From Tanypteryx hageni (taxonomy: Eukaryota; Arthropoda; Insecta; Odonata; Petaluridae), in contig CM054118.1 of the NCBI GenBank assembly GCA_028673005.1, positions 86,305,855-86,369,854 on the forward strand: DNA of 64,000 bases. Reading direction: 5' to 3'. How positions within the stretch are numbered: position 1 is the first letter of the stretch; every line of letters begins with the position of its first letter. The notes beneath the pieces are model-generated. The model was given only the letters and a program-made list of their open reading frames with translations, made no database searches and was not told the DNA's origin. The position numbers and the translations under genes are program-made. This document shows, piece after piece, positions 24,721 through 34,547 of this stretch.

Positions 24721-24884
24721 GGAGCAAATGCCATTTGTGCAGCGATGTGACTATTCGCGGATCTTTGCATTTCTGTCTTCTGAAACGGAACGAGTGGAAG
24801 AAATCAATTTGGAGCAAAAGTAATGTTTCATTGCGATTTCATAATGACGAAATTCGTCATTTGCTTTACGACCCTAAATTACTT

Positions 24885-25471
24885 ACTTCTATTCACCTTG
24901 GAAGCATCATAACACGAGAGGCAAAATGTACGGATGAGATCAGAACTAGAATAGGAAAAGCAAAAGCGGCTTTCAGGAGAAAGAAACAACTACCTACAGG
25001 GAATATATCCGCAAGAAGTTGATAAAATGCTACGTATGGGGTATAGTTTTGTACGGGGCAGAAACATGGACGCTAAGGAAAAATGACATCAAATACTTGG
25101 AAAGCTTTGAAATGTGGACTCGGAGGAGAATGCTGAAGATAAAATGGACAAATAGGATGAAAAAAGATGAAATGCTACGAAGAGTAGGAGAGAAACGAAT
25201 GATTATACAGACTATTAGCAAGAGGAAGACAAACTAGGTTGGACATTACCTGAGGAGAGAGAGAGTATGATTAAAGACTTGTTAGAAGGAAAACTAGACG
25301 GTTAAAGGGAAAGAGGTAGGAAGAGGTGTCAGCCGATAGACGACTTGAAAGGGAAAGAGAGTTATCAAGATATGAAGAGGACAGTGGAAAATAGGAGTAT
25401 ATGAAGAACCAGGTTTAACCATGAATAATCACGGACCTGTCTACGGACAGACTACCTATGATGATGATGAT
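24885..25471 (+). pseudogene. Non-LTR retrotransposon RT C-terminal remnant
   Basis: The readable blocks are IHLGSIITREAKCTDEIRTR, IGKAKAAFRRKKQLPT, then (frameshift at about 25019) IKCYVWGIVLYGAETWTLRK, FEMWTRRRMLKIKWT and later decayed RKRCQPIDDLKGK. This order (the post-RT region of endonuclease-RT LINE proteins with the LYGAETWTLRK motif) is widespread in insect LINEs. Only the 3' part is present, and it ends in a short (TGA)n-like tail (ATGATGATGATG at about 25460). It is 5'-truncated and broken, so not functional. The clade cannot be fixed from this fragment. Confidence 0.8.
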
Positions 25472-25526
25472 TCACCGTAGCAATCTCTACATTAAGCTAT
25501 TCCGTGTCATCCGTGTCGTGTTGGGT

Positions 25527-25870
25527 CTGGTTGATACTAGCTTGGCTAGTTCGGTCCCAACCAAGAAAACGTCAGCTTTCAAAAATGAGAAAATTGATAT
25601 GTTACGATAGTTAAGTAGTAGAATATCCGCCCGGCACGTGGAAGACCCGAGTTCCATTCCCAGTCATAGCAGACTTTTTTCTCGTTTCAAAAATATTCTC
25701 AAAATTACTGCCTATGCCTGTCTGCATAGGGTCTTCAGATAGCTTTATTCCATCAATTTATAGCTTAGAAATGTCACAATTGGAGAGGGAGGAGTTTCCT
25801 TTGATGTATCTCTTCGATTCCTGGTCATAGCAGAAATTTTCTCGGTTCAAAAATATTCCCAATATTCCGT
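25527..25870 (+). repeat. tRNA-Gly-like dispersed repeat, copy 3 and partial copy
   Basis: It has the same leader (CTAGCTTGGCTAGTTCGGTC), tRNA-like core (25601-25670, more decayed) and tail as at 9.5-10.1 kb. A second partial unit (GAGGGAGGAGTTTCC, then GGTCATAGCAG at about 25820-25835) follows in tandem with most of its core deleted. Confidence 0.65.
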
Positions 25871-26730
25871 GTCTGCTTACAAAATACGCTACATTATCCT
25901 CATTATATTTCCTCTATTAAAAATGTTAAAGAGTTTAAACATCATTGAACTAGTATTGCAACTGACAATCCTTATATAATAATTCTCAAGTGTCCGTCTC
26001 TCCGTCTGTCACGGTATTTGTGGACATTTTACAATGGAATTAAGAGCTAAAAATTACAGAATCGTTAAACCTCCTTGAGGTGGTCCCTAGAAAAGTCAAA
26101 AATCCCGGAAAAAGTCTCGGATTAGACACCGAAGGACGATTATATTTTCCCATAAGTTTACACGGGATTTTCGGTTTTTCAAAGTGCAAGATTTTTTTCA
26201 TTCATCAAAATACGTAAATATGGACCAATTTTCTCCGTTTTTGCTGTATTTGACGGCTAAAACTATAAAATATCTTATTCTTGAGATTTTTTTACTTTAC
26301 ACGGAAGAATTCTTTCAGAAATACGCATTTCCTTTCGACATTTTATGGCTTTTTCGTACTCTTTCCTGGTGTTGCCAGGGCGACCCGCATTGTTGCCTTC
26401 GATTCAATCAGCGTCTACTAAGCCTTCAAATAGACGGGAGTATTGGGTTATTCGCTTCTCGCTTTTACGAAGCATCGCAATTATTGTTGTAGCAACTTCA
26501 AAAGTAACTTAAATAATTGCGAATAATTATTATTCAGAAAGTTGTGTGTGGACTGAGTGCGTTTTAGACGATTGACTAAAAGAAAAAATCTTCTTTCATT
26601 ATTTCAATACTGGAATATTACTTTTTCCTAAGTAAAATTATTATACTCTACATGTTTAATGTTTGTTGATGCAAATAGGCCTACGCATAAGTTTGCAATT
26701 TGGTGATAAGGAGAATACGGACTATTGAAC
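25871..26730. other. No gene recognised
   Basis: The segment around 25990-26190 resembles 22625-22830 (GAAAAAGTC...ACACG...TTTTCAA...TGCA blocks), so it probably belongs to a dispersed repeat. The ORF at 26184-26492 has no recognisable domain. Confidence 0.4.
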
Positions 26731-27054
26731 AGCTTTGGAATCCCGGGTACCCGTTGACGATGCGATTTTCGATCTTCTTTTGCCGTTTTTCGCACGATTA
26801 ATGTTAATGTTAAGGCATAATAATATGAAATATGTCAATTTTCTTGGTGTATTACATGTTTAAATAAATTGTTCGTTTAAATTTTTTTAACCAAAACACC
26901 TTAACCAACCTACCCAACCCGGTGGGACAGAGTACGATGTTGCTGCGTATTGGAAATTGGATGCGTCGCGCCCATATTGCCACATATTGCTTGCTGGTAA
27001 AACAAAAGAAGACGGAAAATCGCATCGTCGACGGTGTACCCGGGATTCCAAAGC
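26731..27054. mobile_element. MITE with ~57-bp terminal inverted repeats
   Basis: The arms 26731-26787 and 26998-27054 are reverse complements with few mismatches, starting AGCTTTGGAATCCCGGGTAC and containing GACGATGCGATTTTC. The interior is AT-rich and non-coding. Target duplication unclear, so the superfamily is not assigned. Confidence 0.75.
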
Positions 27055-27260
27055 TAACTAAGCCAAAAATTAAATAAATGGTTGAATTAATTATATATTA
27101 AAAACATTGCATAAAACAATTTTAAAGAATTAGTAACATCATTATTTTCCATACTTATGGAGAGCTGAAGAAATACAACAATGCAGATATTTTATCTCCA
27201 ACAATAACAGATATTCGTAATTAGTATTCATAGTAGGCCCTGTAGTAAGTTGATAGCAGT

Positions 27261-27472
27261 GATTGTTTGTGAGTTCACATTTAATGAAGTGTGTAGTGAT
27301 AATCATTGGAAATAAGGTAAGGTAGAATTTTAAATTTTTTCCTTTTGAACACACTCGAAAGAACGCGATTGTTTGTGAGTTCCTCTATAACAAAGTGTGC
27401 AACGATAATCATTGGAACTAAGGCACGGCAGATTTTAAAATTTTTCCCCTTTGAATACATCGTGATATGAGA
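27261..27472. repeat. Tandem duplication, 106-bp unit, two copies
   Basis: GATTGTTTGTGAGTTC starts at 27261 and 27367, and the units stay alignable through TGATAATCATTGGAA and TTTTAAA to their ends, with scattered differences. Confidence 0.75.
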
Positions 27473-28437
27473 CTAATATTGAGTAATTGTTACAATGTGA
27501 CGACGGCATTACTCTAATACATTGCTGTAAAATCACAGAAAATTAAAAAATGCCAAGGCGTAGATTATGTATAATTATTTTCCTCTCTAAGGTAATTTTT
27601 TAACGCACAGGCTTCTGACTGAAAATTTTGCGCGGGTACCACTGGAATATAGTGGTAAGATTAATACAAATTAATTGCCAGCGTAGCTGCAACGGGCTGC
27701 TAGTAATACACTAATCGCGAATCTCTCTCTCTCTTTCTCACAGTCTCCATTTTTGCCTGTTACTCATTTCCATTATCAACGCTAGAATTTCATTGACGAC
27801 GAAATAATTTCCTTTTAATTTTCCACTTTTTTATTTTATTTATTAGTTTTTGTGTGGGTTTTTGTATCTGGTATCCGCGAATTACACTAAGGCGGAATCA
27901 GCAATTTCATAATAAAGAAAAATATTTAATATTATAACAAATTCCAGTTTCTTATGGTCAAAGAACAGGTCTTCTCTTGGCGGAAAGCTCAATTAAAAGC
28001 ACAACAAAAATAATAATTTGAGAACATTTAGCCGATTGCATAAATGACTGATCTAAAACTATCCCGCTGCTTCAATTAAAACGTTTAAGGAATACTATGA
28101 AGGAAATGACACAATAATATAATAAAACATTTCAGATTATTTTACTAGAAGTCGTATAAAAAAACACATTTGTGGTGGTCATATTGTTTGCAATGACCAC
28201 TTTTGTATCCGATCGAATTCTATAAAAAATGTCCAAAAGAGCAGGTAAGTTGGGCGAAATAGCATTCGACATGAACTGAATAAAATGCGTCTTGCTTATT
28301 TTCCAAGGAAAATTTCACATCTATCACATTATTTTTCAACCATATTACATTTATAATTCGCTGGCATCAATATTCTGTCAGCCTGTGGTAATTTGCATTG
28401 GCAGTTGGCGCGCCTGAGCTTAGTCTGAGGTGCATAA
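27473..28437. other. AT-rich region, no gene recognised
   Basis: Nothing was found apart from a short CT run near 27725. The ORFs are short and unrelated to known families. Confidence 0.5.
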
Positions 28438-29112
28438 AAACTTCGGTTCGTGTTAACTAGCTGGGATCTCATCCGAAACGGACCGCTGTACAGACCTCAC
28501 ACCTGTCATTAACTCGGATTAGGACTGCGGAACTCGAGGGTTCCAGCCAAAACCGAGCTTTAAAAAGTTTCTGCGACGGGATTGTATTGAAAACATGAAA
28601 AATATGTGAATTATATGGAGGTTGCGTTGGTTGGTTGGTTTGGTTGGTTGGTTTGGTTGGGTTGGTTGCAGCACAAACTTGGTGGCCAAATATATTAACA
28701 GAATGGGCCAGAATTGTTACTACGGCTAGTCATATACTGTTTTCAATATAATCCCGACGCAGAAACTCTTTAAAGTTTGATATTCCTGGGCGCCAAGATT
28801 ATATGTGAGCTTAAATATCTTATTATTTATCGTATAATTACGTTTAAAAGACGCTCTTAATCAGCGCATTTATCCGGTTTCGACGCTTGAGCTACTTTCT
28901 CACTAATTTAAAAACATAAAAAAGTTTAACTTTTATTGCAAATGAATTGGTCGGCTAGAGACCCTCTGCTGCAAGGGGGCATGTATGCGAGCTCGGTTTC
29001 GGCTCGAACCCTCGAGTTCCGCAATTCTAATCCAAGTTAATGACGGTTGTGAAGTCTGTACAGCGGTCAGTTTTGGATGTGGTGCCAACAAGTTAACATG
29101 AGCCAAAACTTT
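28438..29112. mobile_element. Foldback element with ~120-bp inverted arms
   Basis: The arms 28438-28556 and 28988-29112 are reverse complements: both carry GACCGCTGTACAGAC, CATTAACT(C/T)GGATTAG and GCGGAACTCGAGGGTT. A second inner pair (28562-28596 with 28738-28775, AGTTTCTGCG and TTGAAAACA blocks) is also inverted. The space between the inner arms holds a (TTGG)n run at 28625-28668. The ORF on the minus strand here is incidental. Confidence 0.7.
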
Positions 29113-30336
29113 CTCTCGCGTCCATTCTCTACCTCTTTCTCTCAGTCTTTCTCTCCCTATCATACCTTTTCTCACCATTGACCTCTCTGCTGCTCACGCA
29201 CTAGCTTTCGCCGCTTTGCCTTTTGTTAACACTAATTTTTTAAATGCATTCGTTGTCCATATTTTTGCTTTCAACTATCAACTATTAAATTTAGTATTTC
29301 CAGGAAACGAGGATCGATTCGAAAATCGCTTATCGAAAAAGACAATCGATGAAACATGTTCACCATCTTAAAATACGTTCCTTTTTTTAATCTTTACCTC
29401 CCATAAAGTTGATACAGCAATATATCTTTCGATTCTTTCATGATTACTCTGAATTTAATATTCCAAGGCGTGTTGCTGCCAAAAGATGCTATCATAAGTC
29501 CTGATGAAAGTGAGTTCCGAATTTATCGCGAAACTTAACACGTTGCGTGCTGAGGTTTTAAACCTATCGCAATACGGCCATATCCGCAGCGTAAGAGGTA
29601 GTCGCCTTATATAAAACCTATTAACTTTTGTACTATTTCATATTTTCAGATAAAAATTAGAATAAATACCAAAGGTGTCAATTCATCAGCTTGGTTTGAT
29701 ACCGCAAGAAACTTTCCCATTCGCATTTTCGGGCGTTGAAGTAAGAATACCGCCAATGCTCGTGCAATACGCTCTCTTTTTACAAAAGAATTCCCGCGAA
29801 ACATAACCCGGATTCTGCCATTGCTGAATCAGAAAATCAGTGTTTTCTGCGCATTGTGTACACAATAAACCTTCCGAACATCCTATGGGATACGTTAAAC
29901 ACTTAAGTTTTGCCAACTATAAATACTTTTTGGGATAAACAAGCCAATTGCATGGGGAAATCGTAGGAAATCCTCACACTTGAATCGTATTTCCTATCGA
30001 GGAATTGAAAGTAATTGGACATTTAACGTGATTATTGTTAATGTAAGTGTTATTAAAGCTTCAACGCACAAACAGTTATTTAGTCAAAATATACGGGCGC
30101 ATGGGTATTTATTATTTTTTGTTTGCTGACTTTTAAGGCGACCCATAACAGCTGAATATTCTCTGTGAAAAGGGAGAGAATCTTATAAAAACAGTTTGAT
30201 GCTAAAAATATTGTAATATGTATCAAAGTAACTCATTGGTAGTTTCTGATAGCGTTTAAACGATATTTTGTCTTGAGAGAGGGGCGAACTTGGGATTTAT
30301 TAACTTTAATCCATTTGGATAAATCAGTTCAAAATA
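29113..30336. other. AT-rich region, no gene recognised
   Basis: The minus-strand ORF 29686-29916 (76 codons, Cys-rich) has no recognisable domain and is not called as a gene. Confidence 0.4.
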
Positions 30337-31330
30337 TTATATTATGCATAATTTTAAGTTTAAATTTTTGATGAGTTTGTAATCGGGACTGGGAAGGTCA
30401 TTTATAGTGCTATTTTTAAAATTGTGTTCCAGTTGTATTTTGCAAGCAGTCTTCATGTGATCTTCGGTAGTATCCTTCAGGTTTCTAATGGAAGATTCAA
30501 TACCTCTAATGATGATATCAACTAGAGGCAGTGGCGGATCCAAGGGAGGGGCGATCGCCCTCCCCTTGGAGGACCCCATTGCCCTCCCCTTGGAGGACCC
30601 CATTGCCCTCCACTAGGTGCATTCCTAAATTCATTCTGCGCAACATTCAATGTTTCTACACCGAAGATTAAGTCTGTATGACAAGGGAAAGAGAGATTTT
30701 GATGGGGGTAGGGATTTTTAAAATGTATGGTTGTCGGCAGAGGAGGAATCAAGACGGGGGAGGGGTAATTGGGGCGATCGCCCCCTCCTTGGGAAGGTTC
30801 TGGATCCGCCCCTGACTAGAGGTGGTTCTTTGTGAGGGATACAAAAGTTAAGTCCTTATTAAAGCGATTGAGTTCTTGTTATGTGAATGTCTCTTGTGAG
30901 TGGTCATGGACAATATCAATGTCGTCAAAGTGTTTCTTGTGGGCACCAAAAGATTTTATCACTTAACATCAATTTCATTTTGTGTTTAAAGATTTTAAGT
31001 TCGTATTTGTTTTATGTCACAGTTACAATTTTTCTTTCGAAATCGTCCCAAAGGACGTACTCAAACGAAGAATGGTTTTGGGTGAGTTTTAAATGTATGT
31101 AATTGGAAAACCTCCAATTCAAGCTTCTTTCTATGGGTGTAAGTAGATTTCAATTCAAGAAGAAGTCATTTTTGTTTAGCAAAAATTATGAGATTCTTAC
31201 TATTTGAATTGGAGGAAGAAGCATTAAGGTGCATGAAACTAGGAAAGATTTAGTCCTTTACAGTCTTTAAGGAAATTGATATCTGCGCCAACGTTTTTAA
31301 TGTTGGAATGAAGATTTAAAAAAATAATTG
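30337..31330 (-). pseudogene. Penelope-like element RT N-terminal fragment (interrupted)
   Basis: On the minus strand, removing the MITE 30529-30814 and one target copy restores GLNFCIPHKEPPLVDIIIRG followed by IESSIRNLKDTTEDHMKTAC in one frame. GLNF...P...DII..IE is the block just before the RT core of Penelope-like elements. Upstream (to about 31330) only short, frameshifted pieces are readable, and the RT core and GIY-YIG endonuclease are absent. Assignment rests on this motif from family knowledge; a profile search would be needed to confirm it. Dead remnant. Confidence 0.5.
30529..30814. mobile_element. hAT MITE with perfect 8-bp TSD
   Basis: The ends CAGTGGCGGATCCAAGGGAG and the inverted CAGGGGCGGATCCAGAACC are flanked by identical ACTAGAGG (30521-30528 and 30815-30822). 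Inside is a direct duplication of CATTGCCCTCCCCTTGGAGG. It was inserted into the Penelope-like fragment, so it is the younger of the two. Confidence 0.85.
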
Positions 31331-31762
31331 TGCTCCAGAGACCGGAAAGTCGTAGTTCAAAAATTAAATTTTGGAGCCCCATGGTAAAATGGATTCTCCA
31401 TTGTTAGAGACGTCTTGATTATATTTTTTTCCGAACAAAAATTGCTCGTTTTGCTTCGGAAATGCATTTTATCGCATGAGGAAGGGTTATACAAATGAAA
31501 GTACATGGTATAAAATTTTATCTTTATTTCTTTATATCTATCAATTAAAAAATAAATAATAGTTTTTTAAAAGCGACTATATAGTTGTCCGTTTCTTATA
31601 CGCGAAGGTGAATTTTGTCGCTCTAGTGGAACCTTATTCCTTGTTCTAGGCCTCGTTCGTCGTCTTTCATTTTCCTTTGGAGCACAGAAGTCGAAGGTTG
31701 GTCGTCATCTGGTTTACGAAACGCCACGCGTACTGAACATTTAGTGTCTAAATATTTAGCCA

Positions 31763-31764
<2 letters not shown>
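31331..31764. other. No gene recognised
   Basis: Between the Penelope-like fragment and the (TA)n run there is only AT-rich sequence with no ORF of note. Confidence 0.4.

Positions 31765-31814
<50 letters not shown>
31765..31814. repeat. (TA)n microsatellite
   Basis: An uninterrupted TA run. Confidence 0.95.
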
Positions 31815-31817
<3 letters not shown>

Positions 31818-31892
31818 GATTGGTCCAAAACTACTTTGTGGGTGTTTTTCGCTATAATCATATATTATAATCCACCTCTTGAATTGTTATAG

Positions 31893-32151
31893 CCTTCGAC
31901 ACCAAACACATTCAGACAAGGGAAGAGGGAAACCCGGTGCCGGCATTAGGATACTCTTAACGAAGAGCACCAAGGGGGCCAATAGCTTAACGTCCCTTCC
32001 GAAGGACGGAACGCTGACTTTGCGTGGTCTCCTCAAACCACACAAACAGGGAGCTGGGCGACCTTGAGAAAAATTCTGCTTTCGCAGGATTCGTGCCCGC
32101 TGCTCTTTCGAGCAGCAGCCAGCGTCCTAACCACTACACCACTGCACCACC
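31893..32151 (-). mobile_element. tRNA-derived SINE, copy 1
   Basis: On the minus strand the head reads GTGGTGTAGTGGTTAGGACG (A box) with ACGAATCC (B box) 35-40 bases on. The body follows, containing CCGTCCTTCGGAAGGGACG and TAAGCTATTGGCCCCCTTGG, then CCGGCACCGGGTTTCCC and a tail ending GGTGTCGAAGG. Copies at 43.3, 52.0 and 63.0 kb share the body. Confidence 0.75.
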
Positions 32152-32320
32152 ATTAACTACTTCTGTGCAATAATTTGAGCATTATGAACGGAATGTGTGC
32201 TCGGTTTCTCTAAACCGGCGTGTATTTGTGTACTTCTTTTTTTATTGTTATTTTGGTGGTAATAAGGAGGTTCCCCATTTTTATTGTAATTTAACCATAG
32301 GGCTCCAAAATTTATTCATT

Positions 32321-32333
32321 TATATATATATAT

Positions 32334-32421
<88 letters not shown>
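32321..32421. repeat. Compound (TA)n(CA)n(TA)n microsatellite
   Basis: A TA run, then CA repeats at about 32336-32365, then TA again, abutting the left arm of the palindrome. Confidence 0.95.
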
Positions 32422-32422
<1 letters not shown>

Positions 32423-32424
<2 letters not shown>

Positions 32425-32724
32425 TGTCAACAAGGTGTTGGGATGAGGAAACCCAGTGAACACTCACCAATCAGACGACTTCAGGTTGGCGAGGCCCCGG
32501 GGATGTCGAAGCGACACACGTAAAAGAACACTAAAACACAGAAACATCACACTCTCTGTAGCTGATGAAGGAATGATTCCGAAAGCTTCTACCTTTGTGA
32601 TGTTTCTGTGTTTTAGTGTTCTTTTACGTGTGTCGCTTCGACATCCCCGGGGCCTCGCCAACCTGAAGTCGTCTGATTGGTGAGTGTTCACTGGGCTTCC
32701 TCATCCCAACACCTTGTTGACATC
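32423..32724. mobile_element. Near-perfect palindrome, 128-bp arms, TA-flanked
   Basis: The left arm 32423-32550 and right arm 32597-32724 are reverse complements with a single visible mismatch (GAAACCC against GAAGCCC). The 46-base spacer carries CTGATGA...GATTCCGAAAGC (32562-32586). (TA)n lies on the left, and a further TA run follows after a short TTTCCTTTTCC-containing stretch. The two mirror-image 75-codon ORFs over it are products of the symmetry. It is related to the elements at 20694-20940 and 39800-39957. Confidence 0.8.
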
Positions 32725-32762
32725 AATATATCCATTTTACCTTTCCTTTTCCGTAAGCTGTT

Positions 32763-32788
32763 TATATATATATATATATATATATATA
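32763..32788. repeat. (TA)n microsatellite
   Basis: A TA run immediately upstream of the CR1-like LINE. Confidence 0.9.
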
Positions 32789-32858
32789 GTGTTGAACCGT
32801 CGTAGTGAACGGACGTGCCTGCTGAACGCTCCGTAAAGTGAAAGTTTTCAAGGCCATA

Positions 32859-33209
32859 ATGGGGGTTGACGGTAGTGTGGTTGTGTTGAAGTGTACTGCA
32901 TGTAGGAAGAAGTTAAGAAATGGTGTGCAGTGTAGTATGTGTGGGTATTGGTATCATTTTAATTGTTCAAAAAGTAAGTTGGAAGAATGCCTGAAGGAGG
33001 AGTGGAATTGTGGCGATTGCGGGTTATTACGGAGCCAGAAGTTAATGAAAGAAAAGGAGAAAACTATAGAGAGGCTGACGACGAAATTAAAATCCGCCAG
33101 GAATAATATTAAGAAGTTAATGGCGGAAAATGAGAAACTGAGAGAGGAAATTAAGAGGAAGGAAACGGGAGCAGAAAAACTCAGGGATGAGGTCCAAGAG
33201 AAAAAATAG
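32859..33209 (+). pseudogene. CR1-like ORF1, N-terminal part (PHD-like finger, coiled coil)
   Basis: The ATG at 32859 (an in-frame ATG also lies at 32838) opens a frame with a Cys-rich finger, CTACRKKLRNGVQCSMC, then WYHFNC and WNCGDCG, a PHD/zinc-finger spacing seen in ORF1 of CR1-superfamily elements. A Lys/Glu-rich heptad region follows (KEKEKTIERLTTKLKSARNN to about residue 115), a likely coiled coil. In family members ORF1 binds RNA and assists retrotransposition. The frame stops at TAG 33207-33209. The continuation lies in another frame, so a frameshift has occurred just before. Confidence 0.75.
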
Positions 33210-33759
33210 GACTGAAGTTGAGAAGATAGAGAGATCGGGGAAAGCCATCGTAAAACCTAAGGTGCTTGTATTGGGAGATTCGATGTAACGTTTCGCCGGG
33301 GCCGAATGCACCAAAGGAGGAGCGTTGGTGGAGTGTTTTCCAGAGATAAAGACGGAGCAGCTACGAAGGAAAATCGAGAACCACGGCAAGGGAGGTGAGG
33401 AGCGTGTGGTGGTGATTCACGTGGGGACAAATGATATCAGGATGGCAAAATCAGATGATCATGTTGTGGGGTTGATTTGGGATCTGTGTACTGCGGCCAA
33501 ACGGAAATTCACGGGTGCCAAGATTGTGATTAGTGGAATAATTAGAAGACGTGATATGGATAATGGGAGAATAGACTATATAAATGAAGGGATAGACTGG
33601 GTGTGCAGTAAACAGGGTCTGCTTTTTGCTGATCCTAATTGCTGGATTGGTGAAGGGGACTTGGGCCGTGATGGACTGCATTTGAACAGAAGAGGTTCCT
33701 TCAAGTTCGGTAGACTTATACACAGTGTTGTGAAATTTTGCAACCAACAGGAAAACTAG
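33205..33759 (+). pseudogene. CR1-like ORF1, SGNH esterase-like part
   Basis: The frame after the shift reads PKVLVLGDSM (block I, Ser nucleophile), HVGTNDIR (block III) and GRDGLHLNRRG (block V, Asp and His), the three signature blocks of SGNH/GDSL hydrolases. An esterase-like domain of this type is known from ORF1 of CR1 elements. A TAA at 33286-33288 directly after GDSM interrupts it. The stop at 33757-33759 overlaps the first codons of ORF2. Confidence 0.75.
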
Positions 33760-34082
33760 GACGGGGATTTAGAGGTGTTTCTGTGGAAGCTCAAGAGTAC
33801 GAAGGAAAGGGCTTAAAGATCCTTCAGCTTAACTGCCGTAGCATAAGAAACAAGCGGGTCGAATTTCAGTCTTTAATTGAGGTTTGTAGACCGGACACAG
33901 TCATAGGCACGGAACCTTGGTTAAGTAAGGACATTTATTCTAGTGAAATATTTCCGGAGGGATTTGTTGTGTATAGGAGGGATAGAGATGAAAGAGGAGG
34001 TGGGGTCTTTATTTGTGTTAATGGAGAGCTATTAAGCACGCTAGAATGGGTAAGGGACGACTGCGAAATGCTTAAAACCAAA
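33738..34082 (+). pseudogene. CR1-like ORF2, endonuclease N-terminal part
   Basis: LKILQLNCRSIRNKRVEFQS, VIGTEPWLSKDI (catalytic Glu region) and RDERGGGVFICVNGELL are the first blocks of an apurinic-like endonuclease (exonuclease-endonuclease-phosphatase fold). The frame ends at the 8-bp target sequence AAATGATG (34080-34087) of the nested insertion. The second half of the domain begins at 37003. Confidence 0.85.
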
Positions 34083-34118
34083 TGATGTCATTAATACGAA
34101 GGCTTCCGCGGTGTTTTC

Positions 34119-34218
34119 GTACTCCTTCCAAGACTTTCGGGATTCTACCGCATGTTGTTTCTTCTAGTGACGACTGTTTCGCCTCCATTCCAGGTGGCAT
34201 CTTCAGGTCTGATCGTTC
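34119..34218 (-). repeat. Inverted terminal arm, left (Penelope-like pLTR)
   Basis: A 100-bp arm starting GTACTCCTTCCAAGACTTTC, the reverse complement of 36902-37001 apart from one visible base difference. The hammerhead-like core runs on the minus strand. Confidence 0.8.
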
Positions 34219-34547
34219 CTCGTATGTCTCTTGTCAGGGCTTTTTCCTTGTCGGATTTTCCCTACTTGGGGGTGTCAGGTTCTGGGCAGCCTTTGCCCCT
34301 ATTCTCTCCTTTTCCGTTTTGGAAGAGGAAGATCTGATTCCTCCCCTGTGGAGGACCTTGGCCGTTTGTGTTTATCCCAGGAGTTGGCGGTTGCCATGGA
34401 TAGTTCTCTGACTATTTCGTCCCTGTGACTCTCTCCTTTACTGAAGAACTGGATTGATATATTCCTTATGTGGGAAAGTACAGGGATAGTACCGGATTGA
34501 TGGTAGAGTAACTTCAATAGAGAGGATGGATACATTCTCTCTAACAC

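Noticed and set aside
32456..32691. Pair of 75-codon ORFs, almost identical, on opposite strands
   Set aside because: They arise from the palindrome's symmetry; no domain, and the middle differs only because of the spacer.
34082..34428. Plus-strand ORFs after the LINE endonuclease half
   Set aside because: They lie in the inverted Penelope-like arm and its neighbour, antisense to that element's likely orientation, and resemble nothing known.
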